From Peptostreptococcus russellii (GTDB lineage Bacteria > Bacillota > Clostridia > Peptostreptococcales > Peptostreptococcaceae): DNA of 64,000 bases. The stretch spans positions 62,001 to 126,000 of the forward strand of contig NZ_JYGE01000005.1 in the NCBI RefSeq assembly GCF_003012055.1, read 5' to 3'. A model generated the notes under the pieces. The model saw only the letters and a list, made by a program, of their open reading frames with translations, made no database searches and was not told the origin of the DNA. Of this stretch, positions 26,299 to 36,750 are shown piece by piece. The first letter of the stretch is position 1. Every line of letters starts with the position of its first letter. The position numbers and the translations under genes are program-made.

Positions 26299-26437
26299 TT
26301 CTAAACATCTTTTGCTATAAAAGCTTTCAAAGTTACTTTCATAGCAACCCTTATCGTCTTCAAACAGGGCCAACTCACGTTTCCCATGTCCTTTTGCGAC
26401 GGGTGTTCATCAGTTCAACAATCTAAGAGCCCATTGG
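26299..26437 (-). ncRNA. Structured noncoding RNA between adk and the KOW gene
   Basis: No protein is encoded here. Near the adk stop the segment 26,348-26,437 is about half G+C, much richer than other gaps here. On the minus strand GGGCTC (26427-26432) can pair with the GAG and GCCC parts of a facing segment at 26,367-26,376. CCCGTC pairs with GAC...GGG, and a small hairpin CATG-GGAAA-CGTG lies inside. A 12-bp hairpin follows: TTGCTATGAAAG with CTTTTATAGCAA (26312-26323, 26336-26347, one G-U pair). It may be a leader regulating the KOW-infA-rpmJ-rpsM genes. Confidence 0.5.
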
Positions 26438-26443
26438 TTTTAA

Positions 26444-27085
26444 CTAAGCTAACGCAGCTTTAATATCTTCAAAAACCTTATTAATATCCTGATTACCATT
26501 TATGTTAGCTATTACATTCTTTTCAGTGTAGTAGTCAACAAGTGGTTTTGTTTCAGATAAATAAACTTGTATTCTCTGAGAAACTGTTTCTTCATTGTCA
26601 TCTGGTCTCTGTGTAAGAGCTGATTGACAAACATCACAGATTCCATCTTTCTTACTTGGATTGAATTTGATGTGATAAGTTGCACCACAGTTTTTACAAA
26701 TTCTTCTTCCGCAAGCTCTTTCAATTAATAACTCAGAATCAACTTCTATGTTAATAACCTTGTCAAGAGCTACGTTATTTTCAGTAAGATACTTGTTTAA
26801 GTATTCTGCCTGAAAAATATTTCTTGGGAATCCGTCTAGCATGAAACCATCTTTACAGTCATCTTCAGATATTCTTGACGCTACAAGTCCGCATGTCAAT
26901 TCATCTGGAACAAGCTTGCCCTGATTGATATATTCCTGAGCCTTCTTACCAAGCTCTGTGCCTTCCTTGATATTCTTTCTAAATATGTCCCCTGTTGAGA
27001 TGTGTGGTACTCCGTAAGTGTCTACTATATTAGCAGCCTGAGTACCTTTCCCTGCACCAGGAGGTCCAAGTAATATTATTTTCAT
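26444..27085 (-). CDS. adk: Adenylate kinase
   Basis: This 213-residue enzyme interconverts ATP+AMP and 2 ADP. It has the P-loop GPPGAGKGTQA, the AMP site segment STGDIFR, GFMLDGFPRN, and a long zinc-binding LID with CGRRICKNCGATYH and CDVCQSA (four cysteines). I use the ATG at 27083-27085, which has GGAG 9 nt upstream; two upstream in-frame starts (TTG, ATG) are worse spaced. It follows secY by 17 bp. map, normally next, is absent. Confidence 0.97.
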   Translation of the reverse strand: MKIILLGPPGAGKGTQAANIVDTYGVPHISTGDIFRKNIKEGTELGKKAQEYINQGKLVPDELTCGLVASRISEDDCKDGFMLDGFPRNIFQAEYLNKYLTENNVALDKVINIEVDSELLIERACGRRICKNCGATYHIKFNPSKKDGICDVCQSALTQRPDDNEETVSQRIQVYLSETKPLVDYYTEKNVIANINGNQDINKVFEDIKAALA

Positions 27086-27102
27086 ATTTATCATCTCCAA
27101 AA

Positions 27103-28371
27103 TTATTTTAGGAAACCTTGATAATTTTTCATTACAAGATTTGATTCCAATTGTCTCTTAAGTTCTAATGCAACACCGACTACGATAAGAAGTGATGTAC
27201 CACCAAAGTTCACCGGTATGTGCATATAGTGTGTAATCAGCGCAGGAATTAATGCCATAATACCTAAAAACGCTGCACCTACTATAGTTAACTTAGATAG
27301 TATTCCATTTAAATATTTTTCGGTAGGATTTCCTGGTCTAATACCTGGTATAAATCCACCACTATTTTTCATATTCTTAGTTATATCTTCAGTATTAAAA
27401 GAAATTGTATTATAGAAGTAAGAGAATAATACGATCAATACTATCTCCACTATTCTGTAAGTCCAAAATCCTTTATCTGTAGCTAAATTAAAGAATGAAT
27501 TTACTGCTGCTTGAACCTTAGGTCCTCCTAGCAGTGCTATCGTCTGTGGAAGTGCCAGTATTGAACTAGCAAAGATGATTGGCATTACACCAGACTGGTT
27601 TACCTTCATAGGTATATGAGAGCTCTCTCCACCGTACATCTTTCTTCCTACAACACGCTTTGCATACTGTACCGGTATTTTTCTAGTAGATTCATTAATA
27701 AATGTAACTCCTGTTATAGTTATTAAAACAACTACTATTACAGTTACTATAGCTGGCCATTTCAAAGCTCCTATTGAAGCTTTTTCTTGGATTGCTATAA
27801 TATCTACCGGCAATCTAGATATGATACCGACAAAGATCAATATTGAACTTCCGTTACCAATTCCTTTTTCAGTAATTCTATCACCTAACCACATTACCAT
27901 CATACTGCCTGCAACCAATGTTATGATAACAGTGAATATGAAAAATGAGCTATTTACTTTCAAGGCACTTCTTACTATACCAAGTGTAATACCTACAGCC
28001 TGTATAATAGCAAGTGCTAAGGCAGTAAGTCTAGTATATTTACTAATCTTCTTCTTACCTTCTTCACCTGATTTCTGAAGCTCTTTCAAACTTTCAAATC
28101 CTGCAGTTAATAACTGAATTATAATGGAAGCAGTGATGTATGGTCCTATTCCTAGAGCAAATATAGTAAAGTTACTAAATGCACCACCTGAGAACATATT
28201 GTATAATCCCAGTAAAGAGTTGTTTTCAACCATGTTTTTTATAATTGAAGTATCAATACCTGGAACTGGAATTGTTGTTCCCATTCTGAATACTACTACC
28301 ATTAAAAATGTAAATGTCAGTTTCTTTCTAATTTCTTTTACTTGAAAAGCTTGTTTTAACTTATTTATCAA
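27103..28371 (-). CDS. secY: Preprotein translocase subunit SecY
   Basis: This 422-residue channel-forming subunit has ten membrane helices. It begins INKLKQAFQVKEIRKKLTFTFLMVVVFRMGTTIPVPGID, and contains FALGIGPYITASIIIQLL, the GDRITEKGIGNGSSILIFVGI loop, and IPVQYAKRVVGRKMYGGESSHIPMKVNQSGVMPIIFA. The preferred start is TTG at 28369-28371, which is 6 nt after AAGGGGTG; a GTG three codons earlier overlaps that site. It sits between rplO and adk, the standard spc-operon position. Confidence 0.96.
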   Translation of the reverse strand: MINKLKQAFQVKEIRKKLTFTFLMVVVFRMGTTIPVPGIDTSIIKNMVENNSLLGLYNMFSGGAFSNFTIFALGIGPYITASIIIQLLTAGFESLKELQKSGEEGKKKISKYTRLTALALAIIQAVGITLGIVRSALKVNSSFFIFTVIITLVAGSMMVMWLGDRITEKGIGNGSSILIFVGIISRLPVDIIAIQEKASIGALKWPAIVTVIVVVLITITGVTFINESTRKIPVQYAKRVVGRKMYGGESSHIPMKVNQSGVMPIIFASSILALPQTIALLGGPKVQAAVNSFFNLATDKGFWTYRIVEIVLIVLFSYFYNTISFNTEDITKNMKNSGGFIPGIRPGNPTEKYLNGILSKLTIVGAAFLGIMALIPALITHYMHIPVNFGGTSLLIVVGVALELKRQLESNLVMKNYQGFLK

Positions 28372-28399
28372 TATTATCACCCCTTCAAAATATTAGGGA

Positions 28400-28843
28400 T
28401 TATATTTCCTCTACTTGTCCGCCAGCGTTTACGATCTTATCCTTTGCAGATCCTGTAAACTTAGCTGCCTTTACTGTTAAAGCCTTATCTAAGTTACCAT
28501 TACCTAAAATCTTAAGTCCGTCCTTTTCGATCTTAGAGATAACCTTAGTATTCTTTAATAGTTCAGCATCGATTACTGTTCCAGCTTCAAACTTGTTAAG
28601 AGTTTCTACATTCACTGTTGAATATTCTTTCTTGAATATATTAGTGAATCCTCTCTTAGGTAGTCTTCTAGCAAGTGGCATCTGTCCACCTTCGAAACCT
28701 ATTCTAACTCCACCGCCAGATCTTGACCACTGACCTTTCTGACCACGACCAGATGTCTTACCCTGGCCAGTAGCTGTACCTCTACCTAGTCTTCTCTTTG
28801 CTTTTACAGCACCCTTGGCAGGTTTTAACTCATGTAACTTCAT
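28400..28843 (-). CDS. rplO: Ribosomal protein uL15
   Basis: This 147-residue L15 is a 50S protein with the basic N-terminus [36 protein letters not shown] and the [18 protein letters not shown] segment. The C-terminus has the [16 protein letters not shown] motif. It lies between rpmD and secY with GGAGGTG upstream. Confidence 0.98.
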   Translation of the reverse strand: MKLHELKPAKGAVKAKRRLGRGTATGQGKTSGRGQKGQWSRSGGGVRIGFEGGQMPLARRLPKRGFTNIFKKEYSTVNVETLNKFEAGTVIDAELLKNTKVISKIEKDGLKILGNGNLDKALTVKAAKFTGSAKDKIVNAGGQVEEI

Positions 28844-28873
28844 TATGTCGCACCTCCTTCTTACTTAAATCTA

Positions 28874-29059
28874 TTATTCAGCTATTTCTGTTACTTCAAC
28901 AAGGTGGCTTACCTTATTAATCATTCCTCTTATTTGAGCGTTATCTTCTTTTACTACTACTGATTCTCTCTTCTTTAGACCAAGAGCTTCGACATTCTTT
29001 CTTTGCTTAGGAGTAGTTCCTATAACGCTTCTAACTAACTTTATCTGTATCTTAGACAT
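28874..29059 (-). CDS. rpmD: Ribosomal protein uL30
   Basis: This 61-residue L30 of bacterial short form reads [26 protein letters not shown] and [16 protein letters not shown]. It is preceded by rpsE (17 bp) and followed by rplO. Confidence 0.97.
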   Translation of the reverse strand: MSKIQIKLVRSVIGTTPKQRKNVEALGLKKRESVVVKEDNAQIRGMINKVSHLVEVTEIAE

Positions 29060-29075
29060 TTTGAACCTCCTATTA

Positions 29076-29585
29076 TTATCCTAGTAGATCTTCTACTTTC
29101 TTTCCTCTTAATCTAGCAATAGATTCTGCTGTCTTAAGGTCTCTTAGGCCTGCTATTGTAGCGTTAACCATATTTCTTGGATTGTTTGAACCAGTTGACT
29201 TAGCTCTAACGTCCATAACACCAGCTAATTCTAGTACGGCTCTGACTGGTCCACCAGCAAGAACTCCTGTACCCTGCTTAGCAGGCTTTATTAGTATATT
29301 ACCAGCACCGAAGTGTCCAACTACCTCGTGAGGTACAGTTGTTCCAACTCTTGGTACTTCTATTAAATTCTTTCTAGCATCTTCTACTGCCTTCTTTATA
29401 GAATCTGGAACTTCCATCGCTTTACCTGATCCTATACCAACGTGTCCGTTGCCATCTCCAACAACTACTAGTGCAGCGAATCTAAAATTTCTACCGCCCT
29501 TTACAACCTTAGCAACACGTCTAATTTCAATAACTCTCTCTTCTAATTCGAATTGAGATGCATCTATAGGCTTTCTATGTAGCAT
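29076..29585 (-). CDS. rpsE: Ribosomal protein uS5
   Basis: This 169-residue S5 is a 30S body protein involved in fidelity. It has the double-stranded RNA-binding domain [41 protein letters not shown] and the C-terminal [42 protein letters not shown] lies before the ATG, 18 bp after rplR. Confidence 0.98.
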   Translation of the reverse strand: MLHRKPIDASQFELEERVIEIRRVAKVVKGGRNFRFAALVVVGDGNGHVGIGSGKAMEVPDSIKKAVEDARKNLIEVPRVGTTVPHEVVGHFGAGNILIKPAKQGTGVLAGGPVRAVLELAGVMDVRAKSTGSNNPRNMVNATIAGLRDLKTAESIARLRGKKVEDLLG

Positions 29586-29604
29586 ATTTTTCCTCCTTCT
29601 TTAA

Positions 29605-29973
29605 CTAGAACTTAAGGCCAGCTTCTCTTGCGCCTTCAGCTAGTTCTAATATTCTTCCATGGTAAATATATCCGCCTCTATCAAATACAACTTCTGTTAT
29701 ACCCTTTTCAGCGGCTTTCTTTGCTACTAATTCTCCAACTTTTCTAGCAGCGTCTTTGTTTCCTGTGCTTGATACAGAACCCTTTATAGCATCTTCAAGT
29801 GATGAAGCAGCTACAAGAGTTACTCTGTTTACATCATCAATAATCTGAGCGTATATATTATTAGAACTTCTGAAAACACTTAATCTTGGTCTTTCAGCTG
29901 TTCCTGTAACTTTTCTTCTAACTCTCTTATGTCTAGCAATTCTGTTTGCATTCTTATCTATCTTCTTGAACAT
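29605..29973 (-). CDS. rplR: Ribosomal protein uL18
   Basis: This 122-residue L18 binds 5S rRNA. It opens [44 protein letters not shown] and ends with [28 protein letters not shown]. Both are conserved in the family. Position between rplF and rpsE is canonical. Confidence 0.98.
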   Translation of the reverse strand: MFKKIDKNANRIARHKRVRRKVTGTAERPRLSVFRSSNNIYAQIIDDVNRVTLVAASSLEDAIKGSVSSTGNKDAARKVGELVAKKAAEKGITEVVFDRGGYIYHGRILELAEGAREAGLKF

Positions 29974-29998
29974 AAGTATTCACTCCTTTCGTCAATTT

Positions 29999-30541
29999 TT
30001 ACTTCTTACCAGTCTTACCTTCCTTACGTACAATGTGTTCTCCACTGTACTTGATTCCCTTGCCTTTGTATGGCTCAGGCTTTCTCCAAGCTCTTATCTT
30101 AGCGGCATAGTTACCAACAGCCTGCTTATCAGCACCCTTTATAACTATTTCTAACTGGTTTGGAACTTCAGTAGTGATACCTTCTGGATCTTCCATTATA
30201 ACTTCATGAGAGAATCCTAAGTGCATAACTAGCTTCTTGCCCTGCTTAGCACACTTATAACCAACACCCTTAACTTCTAGCTTCTTTTCGAATCCTTCAG
30301 ATACACCTACTACCATATTGTCGATAAGTGTTCTTGTAAGGCCGTGAAGACTCTTGTGCTTCTTGTTATCTGTAGGTCTTTCAACTACTATAATATTTTC
30401 TTCTTTCTTTATTATCATTTCATTGCTTAATTCTTCTGTTAATGTTCCCTTAGGGCCCTTTACTGTTACTACGTTGTCTTCAGCGATAGTAACTTCAACA
30501 CCTGCTGGAACTTCAATTGGCTTTAAACCTATTCTTGACAT
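29999..30541 (-). CDS. rplF: Ribosomal protein uL6
   Basis: This 180-residue two-domain L6 begins [18 protein letters not shown], has the middle segment [32 protein letters not shown] and ends [25 protein letters not shown]. It follows rpsH by 28 bp, with GGAGGTG upstream. Confidence 0.98.
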   Translation of the reverse strand: MSRIGLKPIEVPAGVEVTIAEDNVVTVKGPKGTLTEELSNEMIIKKEENIIVVERPTDNKKHKSLHGLTRTLIDNMVVGVSEGFEKKLEVKGVGYKCAKQGKKLVMHLGFSHEVIMEDPEGITTEVPNQLEIVIKGADKQAVGNYAAKIRAWRKPEPYKGKGIKYSGEHIVRKEGKTGKK

Positions 30542-30569
30542 TATTACACCTCCTTGCGTATAAGAAATT

Positions 30570-30968
30570 TTACCAAACGTAGCAGATTACTTCTCCACCA
30601 ACATTTTTTTGTCTTGCTTGCTTATCAGTTAAGATACCATGTGATGTAGATATTACTGCAATACCTAGTCCGTTTAATACTTTTGGTAATTCTTCTGAGT
30701 TTGCATATATTCTCATTCCTGGCTTAGAGATTCTCTTTAATCCTGAGATTACTCTTTCACCTTCTTGTCCGTACTTAAGCTGTATTCTTATTATTCCTTG
30801 CTTTCCGTCTTCTATTACGTCATAACCTCTTACGAATCCTTCTTCAAGAAGTATTCTAGCTAGTTCTTTCTTTATACTAGAAGCAGGTACATCAACAGTG
30901 TCATGCTTAACAGAGTTAGCATTTCTTACTCTTGTAAGCATATCTGCGATTGGATCTGTCATTGTCAT
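30570..30968 (-). CDS. rpsH: Ribosomal protein uS8
   Basis: This 132-residue S8 begins [21 protein letters not shown] and ends [33 protein letters not shown]. In E. coli S8 is the spc-operon translational repressor. A corresponding site would be near rplE, but I cannot confirm one here. It lies between rpsN and rplF. Confidence 0.98.
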   Translation of the reverse strand: MTMTDPIADMLTRVRNANSVKHDTVDVPASSIKKELARILLEEGFVRGYDVIEDGKQGIIRIQLKYGQEGERVISGLKRISKPGMRIYANSEELPKVLNGLGIAVISTSHGILTDKQARQKNVGGEVICYVW

Positions 30969-31005
30969 AATAAAATCCTCCTTCCGACTTATATCTGTCT
31001 ATATT

Positions 31006-31191
31006 TTACCAACTTGATTTTCTAACGCCAGGTATCTGACCCTTGTATGCTAATTCTCTAAAGCATATACGGCAAATACCGAAATCTTTTAGTACTGAAT
31101 GTGGTCTTCCACATATTGAGCATCTTGTATATTCTCTAGTCTTATACTTCTGTGTTCTCTGCTGCTTTACTTTCATTGCTTTTCTAGCCAC
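31006..31191 (-). CDS. rpsN: Ribosomal protein uS14, zinc-binding type
   Basis: This 61-residue short S14 is of the type Z form. It has two CxxC pairs (CSICGRPH and CRICFRE), the zinc knuckle absent from long S14. It ends [11 protein letters not shown]. It is in the spc operon between rplE and rpsH with GGAGGG upstream. Confidence 0.98.
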   Translation of the reverse strand: MARKAMKVKQQRTQKYKTREYTRCSICGRPHSVLKDFGICRICFRELAYKGQIPGVRKSSW

Positions 31192-31208
31192 GTGAATCCC
31201 TCCTTTAC

Positions 31209-31751
31209 CTACTTAGAAAATGGCATTCCTAATAATTTTATTAGTTCACGAGCTTCTTCATCTGTCTTTGCAGTTGTTACGAAGATTATGTCCATTCCTC
31301 TTACCTTGTCAACCTTATCGTATTCTATTTCTGGGAATATAAGTTGTTCCTTTATTCCTAGTGCATAGTTACCTCTTCCGTCAAATGAATTAGGGTTTAC
31401 ACCTCTAAAGTCTCTAACTCTTGGTAGAGAAACTGAAACTAGTTTATCCATGAAATAGTACATCTTGTCACTTCTTAAAGTAACCTTTGTACCGATTGGC
31501 ATATCTTCTCTTAACTTGAAGTTCGCTACTGACTTTCTAGCTCTAGTAGTAATTGGTCTCTGTCCTGAGATCATTTCTAGTTCTTCTACAGCCTTTTCTA
31601 AAGACTTAGAGTTTTCCTTAGCTTCACCAACACCGATGTTTATTACTATCTTTTCAAGCTTTGGTATTTCCATAATATTTTTATATCCAAATTTCTCCAT
31701 TAAAGCTGGAGCAACTTCTTTATTATATTTTTCTTGTAATCTTGAAGTCAT
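31209..31751 (-). CDS. rplE: Ribosomal protein uL5
   Basis: This 180-residue L5 contacts 5S rRNA and P-site tRNA. It has [46 protein letters not shown] and ends [16 protein letters not shown]. It lies between rplX and rpsN; GGAGGTAA upstream. Confidence 0.98.
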   Translation of the reverse strand: MTSRLQEKYNKEVAPALMEKFGYKNIMEIPKLEKIVINIGVGEAKENSKSLEKAVEELEMISGQRPITTRARKSVANFKLREDMPIGTKVTLRSDKMYYFMDKLVSVSLPRVRDFRGVNPNSFDGRGNYALGIKEQLIFPEIEYDKVDKVRGMDIIFVTTAKTDEEARELIKLLGMPFSK

Positions 31752-31776
31752 TATATTACCTCCTTTCGATTGTTAT

Positions 31777-32085
31777 TTATATTTCTTTTCCGCTCTTAGC
31801 TGATACTCTTACTTTTTTTCCGTCTTTAACTTCGTATCTAACTCTTACACCCTTAGATGTTTCTGGGTCAAATGGCATTACATTTGATATATGTATAGGA
31901 GCTTCCTTAGTTGTTATACCACCCTGTGGGTTAGTAGCAGATGGCTTATTGTGCTTAGTTACTACGTTTATTCCTTCAACTAATACTCTTTCCTTCTTAG
32001 TGTCTACGTTCTGTACTAAGCCCTTCTTTCCCTTATCCTTACCTGCTATAACTACTACAGTGTCGCCTTTCTTTACGCGCATCAT
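31777..32085 (-). CDS. rplX: Ribosomal protein uL24
   Basis: This 102-residue L24, an assembly initiator of the 50S subunit, has the KOW motif [21 protein letters not shown] at its N-terminus and [19 protein letters not shown] later. The frame has tandem ATG codons; the first is 10 nt after GGAGGTG. It follows rplN by 29 bp. Confidence 0.98.
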   Translation of the reverse strand: MMRVKKGDTVVVIAGKDKGKKGLVQNVDTKKERVLVEGINVVTKHNKPSATNPQGGITTKEAPIHISNVMPFDPETSKGVRVRYEVKDGKKVRVSAKSGKEI

Positions 32086-32114
32086 CGATCTATTGCACCT
32101 CCTCTATCAATCAA

Positions 32115-32483
32115 TTATAGTACTTCTGGAGCAAGAGAAACTATCTTCATGTAATCATTGTCTCTTAACTCTCTCGCAACAGGTCCAAATATACGAGTAC
32201 CTACTGGTGTCTTATCATCCTTTATTATAACTGCAGCATTTTCATCAAATGAAATATAGCTACCATCATCACGTCTCATTCCCTGCTTTGTTCTAACTAC
32301 AACAGCTTTTACTATCTTACCTTTTTTTACAACTCCGCCTGGTGTTGCACTCTTTACTGTCGCAACTATTACGTCACCTATGTTGGCGTACTTTCTTCTA
32401 GTACCACCAAGAACACGTATGCATAAAAGTTCTCTAGCACCTGAGTTATCAGCTACTTTTAAACGTGTTTCCTGCTGTATCAT
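32115..32483 (-). CDS. rplN: Ribosomal protein uL14
   Basis: This 122-residue L14 begins [27 protein letters not shown] and ends [25 protein letters not shown], both family hallmarks. It lies between rpsQ and rplX. Confidence 0.99.
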   Translation of the reverse strand: MIQQETRLKVADNSGARELLCIRVLGGTRRKYANIGDVIVATVKSATPGGVVKKGKIVKAVVVRTKQGMRRDDGSYISFDENAAVIIKDDKTPVGTRIFGPVARELRDNDYMKIVSLAPEVL

Positions 32484-32507
32484 AGCAATTCCTCCTTTTT
32501 GTAAAAA

Positions 32508-32762
32508 CTATTTTACCTTCTCTATTATTTCAACGACTCTGAATCTCTTGTCCTTAGATAAAGGTCTAGTTTCCATTATTTTAACTCTATCGCCTGTATT
32601 ACACATGTTCATTTCGTCATGCGCCTTATACTTCTTTGTTCTCTTAACACGCTTGTTGTAAAGTGGATGTTTTACGAAATTTTCGCAAGCAACAACAACA
32701 GTCTTATCCATCTTATCACTTACAACACGGCCTATTCTAACTTTTCTACTATTTCTTTCCAT
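32508..32762 (-). CDS. rpsQ: Ribosomal protein uS17
   Basis: This 84-residue OB-fold S17 reads [23 protein letters not shown] and [33 protein letters not shown] choose the ATG at 32760-32762, with AAGGAGG 10 nt upstream, over an extended reading of 8 more codons that runs through the ribosome-binding site. Confidence 0.97.
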   Translation of the reverse strand: MERNSRKVRIGRVVSDKMDKTVVVACENFVKHPLYNKRVKRTKKYKAHDEMNMCNTGDRVKIMETRPLSKDKRFRVVEIIEKVK

Positions 32763-32788
32763 GCCTATAAAGCCTCCTTCTTCCAATA

Positions 32789-32992
32789 TTAAGCTCTAGC
32801 TTCGTTTAACTTTCTCTCTGTAAGAACAGTCTTAACTTTCGCTATGTCCTTCTTAACAGTTTTTATTCTAGCTGTATTCTGTAACTGACCAGTAGCTAAT
32901 TGGAATCTTAAGCTAAATAATTCACTCTTAAATTCGTCTAGTTTTGATAAAAGTTCTTCTGTTGATAGATTTCTTAACTCTTTAGCTTTCAT
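32789..32992 (-). CDS. rpmC: Ribosomal protein uL29
   Basis: This 67-residue helical hairpin protein begins [37 protein letters not shown]. The ATG at 32990-32992 has AGGTGA about 7 nt upstream; a GTG three codons earlier is less likely. The rplP stop is 1 nt before it, so the two are translationally coupled. Confidence 0.97.
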   Translation of the reverse strand: MKAKELRNLSTEELLSKLDEFKSELFSLRFQLATGQLQNTARIKTVKKDIAKVKTVLTERKLNEARA

Positions 32993-32993
32993 C

Positions 32994-33422
32994 CTATTCA
33001 CCTACCTTCTCTAAATCTTCTTTCTTAACAAACTTACACTTGATTGGTAGTTTGTGTGCAGCAAGTCTCATTGCTTCTCTTGCTCTACTTTCTGGTACAC
33101 CAGCTAGCTCAAACATTACTCTACCTGGCTTAACTATTGCTACCCAATATTCTGGAGCACCCTTACCAGCACCCATACGAGTTTCTGCAGGCTTTCTAGT
33201 TATTGGCTTGTGTGGGAAGATTTTGATCCAAACCTGACCACCTCTTTTTATATATCTTGTCATCGCGATTCTGGCAGCTTCTATCTGATTTGCAGTGATC
33301 CAAGTTGGTTCTAATGCAACTAATCCATATTCACCATAAGTAACCTTATTACCCTTATTTGCCTTACCAGTTAATCTACCTCTGTGAACTCTACGATGCT
33401 TTACTCTCTTTGGCATTAACAT
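32994..33422 (-). CDS. rplP: Ribosomal protein uL16
   Basis: This 142-residue L16, which lines the A-site region of the 50S subunit, begins [24 protein letters not shown]. It contains [33 protein letters not shown] and [19 protein letters not shown] is 9 nt before the first ATG. It follows rpsC and is coupled to rpmC. Confidence 0.98.
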   Translation of the reverse strand: MLMPKRVKHRRVHRGRLTGKANKGNKVTYGEYGLVALEPTWITANQIEAARIAMTRYIKRGGQVWIKIFPHKPITRKPAETRMGAGKGAPEYWVAIVKPGRVMFELAGVPESRAREAMRLAAHKLPIKCKFVKKEDLEKVGE

Positions 33423-33454
33423 GAGTTGTTTCCTCCTTCCGAACTAAATTGATC

Positions 33455-34252
33455 CTACTTATCGTCTCTTCTTGAGTTGTTTTTAGGACCTCTATTATTA
33501 TTTCTTCTATCATTATTTCTTCTATCGTTGTTTCTTCCTCTTCTATCGTTTCCTCTGCCCTTTTTGTTATCTCTTCTTCTATCGGCCTTGTTTTCTTCTC
33601 TTTCAATAGAAACATTTCTACCTGGAAGAATTTCACCGTTGCAGATCCAAACCTTTATACCTATCTTACCGTAAGTAGTGTTAGCTTCAGCAAAACCGTA
33701 GTCTATATCAGATCTTAATGTCTGTAGAGGTACATTACCTTCACTATATCCTTCAGTTCTAGCCATTTCTGCTCCACCTAATCTACCAGATGCTATTACC
33801 TTAATACCCTTAGCTCCTGACTTCATAGTTCTACCAACTGACTGCTTCATAGCTCTTCTAAATGCAATTCTTCTTTCTATTGCCTGTGCTATGTTTTCAG
33901 CTACTAACTGAGCGTCCTTATCTATATTTCTAACTTCTATTATGTTTAATATAACCTTTTTACCAGTCATCTTTTCTAACTTAGTCTTAAGAGCTTCTAT
34001 CTGAGCTCCTCCCTTACCTATTACAACACCTGGCTTTGCAACATGTAGGTCCATCTTTATCTTATTAGCAGATCTTTCTATTTCGATCTTTGATAATCCT
34101 GATGAGTACAATTCTTTCTTTAAGTAAGTTCTCAAAACATAATCTTCTTTTATGAACTCGCCGAACTCTTTTCTATCATTAGCGAACCATCTTGAGTCCC
34201 AATCTTTAATTACACCGACTCTAAAGCCGTGTGGATTTACCTTCTGACCCAT
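33455..34252 (-). CDS. rpsC: Ribosomal protein uS3 with a disordered basic tail
   Basis: This is S3 of the mRNA entry channel. Residues 1 to about 218 are normal: [23 protein letters not shown], the KH-domain loop [12 protein letters not shown], and [17 protein letters not shown]-like text ([17 protein letters not shown]). The total of 265 residues is about 45 more than usual. The extension is a low-complexity run of Arg, Asn, Asp and Lys with repeated DRRNN-type units. The frame is clean through it, and rplP follows 32 bp later, so it is probably a real C-terminal extension with RNA-binding potential. Confidence 0.97.
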   Translation of the reverse strand: MGQKVNPHGFRVGVIKDWDSRWFANDRKEFGEFIKEDYVLRTYLKKELYSSGLSKIEIERSANKIKMDLHVAKPGVVIGKGGAQIEALKTKLEKMTGKKVILNIIEVRNIDKDAQLVAENIAQAIERRIAFRRAMKQSVGRTMKSGAKGIKVIASGRLGGAEMARTEGYSEGNVPLQTLRSDIDYGFAEANTTYGKIGIKVWICNGEILPGRNVSIEREENKADRRRDNKKGRGNDRRGRNNDRRNNDRRNNNRGPKNNSRRDDK

Positions 34253-34270
34253 TTGTGTCCCTCCTTTTTA

Positions 34271-34609
34271 TTAGTTTTCTCTCTCTTTAACAACTACCTC
34301 TATATGAGATGTTCTTTTTCTGATTGCAGTTGCTCTACCCTGTGCTCTTGGCATGAATCTCTTCATTGTAGGCCCCTGGTTAGCAACTATAGATGCTATA
34401 TATAACTTATCTGCATCCATTTCGTGGTTGTTTTCAGCATTTGCAGCAGCTGACTTCACTACCTTTGCAACTATTTCAGATGCATATCTTGGTGTGAACT
34501 TTAGTATAGCCAGTGCTTCATTTATATCTTTTCCTCTAACTAAGTCGCATATCTGTCCAGCTTTTCTAGATGATACACGCACAAATTTAGCTGTAGCTTT
34601 TGCTTCCAT
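34271..34609 (-). CDS. rplV: Ribosomal protein uL22
   Basis: This 112-residue L22 extends its hairpin into the peptide exit tunnel. It begins [26 protein letters not shown] and contains [23 protein letters not shown]. The start at 34607-34609 has AGGAGG 7 nt upstream; an 8-codon longer reading lacks a site. Confidence 0.97.
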   Translation of the reverse strand: MEAKATAKFVRVSSRKAGQICDLVRGKDINEALAILKFTPRYASEIVAKVVKSAAANAENNHEMDADKLYIASIVANQGPTMKRFMPRAQGRATAIRKRTSHIEVVVKEREN

Positions 34610-34637
34610 TGATAATCCTCCTTTCACCTTCAATTAG

Positions 34638-34919
34638 TTATTTTCTCTTTGAAGATTTTTCATCGTCCTTGTGACCTCTAAAAGTTCTTGTAGGAACGAA
34701 TTCTCCCAATTTATGTCCAACCATATCTTCTGTGATATATACTGGTATATGTCTTCTTCCATCATGAATCGCTATTGTATGTTCAACGAACTGTGGGTAT
34801 ATAGTAGAAGTTCTAGACCAAGTCTTTATAACTTCCTTATTTCCACTAGCATTCATAGCTTCAACCTTTCTTAATAGTCCTGCATGGACGAAAGGTCCCT
34901 TCTTTGTTGATCTTGACAT
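34638..34919 (-). CDS. rpsS: Ribosomal protein uS19
   Basis: This 93-residue S19 of the 30S head begins [19 protein letters not shown] and contains [52 protein letters not shown]. It lies between rplB and rplV. Confidence 0.99.
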   Translation of the reverse strand: MSRSTKKGPFVHAGLLRKVEAMNASGNKEVIKTWSRTSTIYPQFVEHTIAIHDGRRHIPVYITEDMVGHKLGEFVPTRTFRGHKDDEKSSKRK

Positions 34920-34952
34920 TAATATTCCTCCTTCCTGAGTAAATTAAATCTA

Positions 34953-35783
34953 TTACTTAGTTCTTCTAGATACTATTTGCTTATTAGAAGCCTTATTTTT
35001 CTTTCTAGTCTTGTATCCAAGAGCTGGTTTACCCCATGGAGTAACTGGTGATGGCATACCTATTGGAGTTCTACCTTCACCACCACCGTGTGGATGGTCG
35101 TTAGGATTCATTACAGAACCTCTTACTGTAGGTCTAACACCCATATGTCTCTTTCTACCAGCCTTACCAACTACTACGTTTCCGTATTCTATATTACCAA
35201 CCTGACCTACTGTAGCTCTACAGTTGATACTTACGTATCTCTTTTCACCTGATGGTAACTTAAGAAGTGCTTTTCCATTTTCCTTTGCCATCAACTGAGC
35301 ATCAGCACCAGCAGTTCTAACTAACTGACCGCCCTTGCCTGCCTTTAGCTCTACATTATGAACAGATGTACCTAGTGGAATATCCTTTAATTGTAGGCAG
35401 TTACCTGGCTTGATATCTGCACCTGCTCCTGAAAGAACAGTATCTCCAACCTTTATTCCTACTGGAGCTAGTATATATCTCTTTTCACCATCTGCATAGT
35501 GTAAAAGTGCTATATTAGCTGTTCTGTTTGGATCATATTCTATTGTGGCAACCTTAGCTGGTATACCGTCTTTGTTTCTCTTAAAATCTATTAGTCTATA
35601 CTTTCTCTTATTTCCGCCACCTTTATGACGAACAGTTATCTTTCCGTGAACATTTCTACCAGCATTCTTCTTAACGCTTACAAGAAGTGACTTTTCTGGC
35701 TTGTTGCATGTGATTTCATCAGACTTTAATACTGTCATCTGTCTTAGGGCAGGAGAAGTTGGTTTAAACTTTTTAATAGCCAT
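34953..35783 (-). CDS. rplB: Ribosomal protein uL2
   Basis: This 276-residue L2 is a core 50S protein near the peptidyl-transferase centre. It has [28 protein letters not shown] and the C-terminal [48 protein letters not shown], which carries the conserved histidine. AGGAGG precedes the ATG, after rplW. Confidence 0.99.
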   Translation of the reverse strand: MAIKKFKPTSPALRQMTVLKSDEITCNKPEKSLLVSVKKNAGRNVHGKITVRHKGGGNKRKYRLIDFKRNKDGIPAKVATIEYDPNRTANIALLHYADGEKRYILAPVGIKVGDTVLSGAGADIKPGNCLQLKDIPLGTSVHNVELKAGKGGQLVRTAGADAQLMAKENGKALLKLPSGEKRYVSINCRATVGQVGNIEYGNVVVGKAGRKRHMGVRPTVRGSVMNPNDHPHGGGEGRTPIGMPSPVTPWGKPALGYKTRKKNKASNKQIVSRRTK

Positions 35784-35811
35784 TATAATATCCTCCTTTT
35801 TTCTATTCTAA

Positions 35812-36102
35812 TTACATTTCTGTGAAGAATTCGATGTCCTTACTTTCTTCAGTAAGCTTAACAACAGCCTTCTTAAAACTTGCAGTCTTTCCAGCTGTTC
35901 TTCCCATTCTCTTCATCTTTCCGTCATAGTTTAGAGTATTTACTCCTGCTACTTTAACGTCAAAAATCTTTTCTACTGCTTTTTTAACTTCTGTCTTGTT
36001 TGCATTCTTAGCAACAATAAAAGTGTATTTCTTATTTCCCATTTCAGTCATTGACTGTTCAGTAACGACTGGCTTTATGATTATATCATGTGGATTTGTC
36101 AT
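35812..36102 (-). CDS. rplW: Ribosomal protein uL23
   Basis: This 96-residue L23 of the exit-tunnel rim, docking site for SRP and trigger factor, begins [49 protein letters not shown]. Its first base overlaps the last of rplD. Confidence 0.98.
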   Translation of the reverse strand: MTNPHDIIIKPVVTEQSMTEMGNKKYTFIVAKNANKTEVKKAVEKIFDVKVAGVNTLNYDGKMKRMGRTAGKTASFKKAVVKLTEESKDIEFFTEM

Positions 36103-36725
36103 TACGCGTACACCTCCTCCACTTTCTTAACTGCATCCTTAGTTATGATGAATGAGTCACAGTTTAGTATGTCATAAACATTTAGTGTGCTTACGTGACA
36201 AACATTAGCACCTTCTATATTTCTTACAGACTTAACAACATTTACGTCATTGTCAGCAGTAACAACTAAAGTCTTCTTTGCTGAATTAACGTTCTTAAAT
36301 AAGTTCATCATTTCCTTAGTCTTTGGAGCTTCAAAAGCTATTTCATCAACTACGATCATTTCATTGTCCTGTACCTTTGAAGATAAAGCTGACTTTAAAG
36401 CAAGTCTTCTAACCTTCTTTGGTAGTGAGTAGCTATAATCTCTTGGCTTTGGTGCAAATGCAACTCCACCGCCTACCCATATGATAGATCTTGTAGAACC
36501 ATGTCTAGCTCTACCAGTACCCTTCTGTCTCCATGGCTTTCTTCCGCCACCTCTAACTTCTGCTCTAGTCTTTGTAGACTGAGTACCTTGTCTTCTATTA
36601 GCTAACTGGCACTTTACGGCTTCGTAAAGAACGTGTTCGTTAACCTCTATATTAAATATTGAATCATTTAATTCAATTTCACCAACATTCTGGCCTGATA
36701 CGTTTAATACATTAATTTTTGGCAT
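36102..36725 (-). CDS. rplD: Ribosomal protein uL4
   Basis: This 207-residue L4 has [47 protein letters not shown], the tunnel-loop motif, and [16 protein letters not shown] at the end. In E. coli it regulates the S10 operon; a matching leader is not proven here. It overlaps rplW by 1 bp. Confidence 0.99.
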   Translation of the reverse strand: MPKINVLNVSGQNVGEIELNDSIFNIEVNEHVLYEAVKCQLANRRQGTQSTKTRAEVRGGGRKPWRQKGTGRARHGSTRSIIWVGGGVAFAPKPRDYSYSLPKKVRRLALKSALSSKVQDNEMIVVDEIAFEAPKTKEMMNLFKNVNSAKKTLVVTADNDVNVVKSVRNIEGANVCHVSTLNVYDILNCDSFIITKDAVKKVEEVYA

Positions 36726-36750
36726 TGTTAATCCTCCTTTCCTTTAGTGA

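Noticed and set aside
26380-26415. A hammerhead-like core (CUGAUGA followed later by GAAAC) on the minus strand in the adk-KOW gap
   Set aside because: The bases that should form stem II directly after CUGAUGA and before GAAA do not pair, and no matching stem I strand or cleavage triplet is present in the right place. The match is likely chance.
33391-33636. An alternative minus-strand frame over the end of rpsC
   Set aside because: It is an out-of-frame reading of the low-complexity S3 tail and has no start site of its own.
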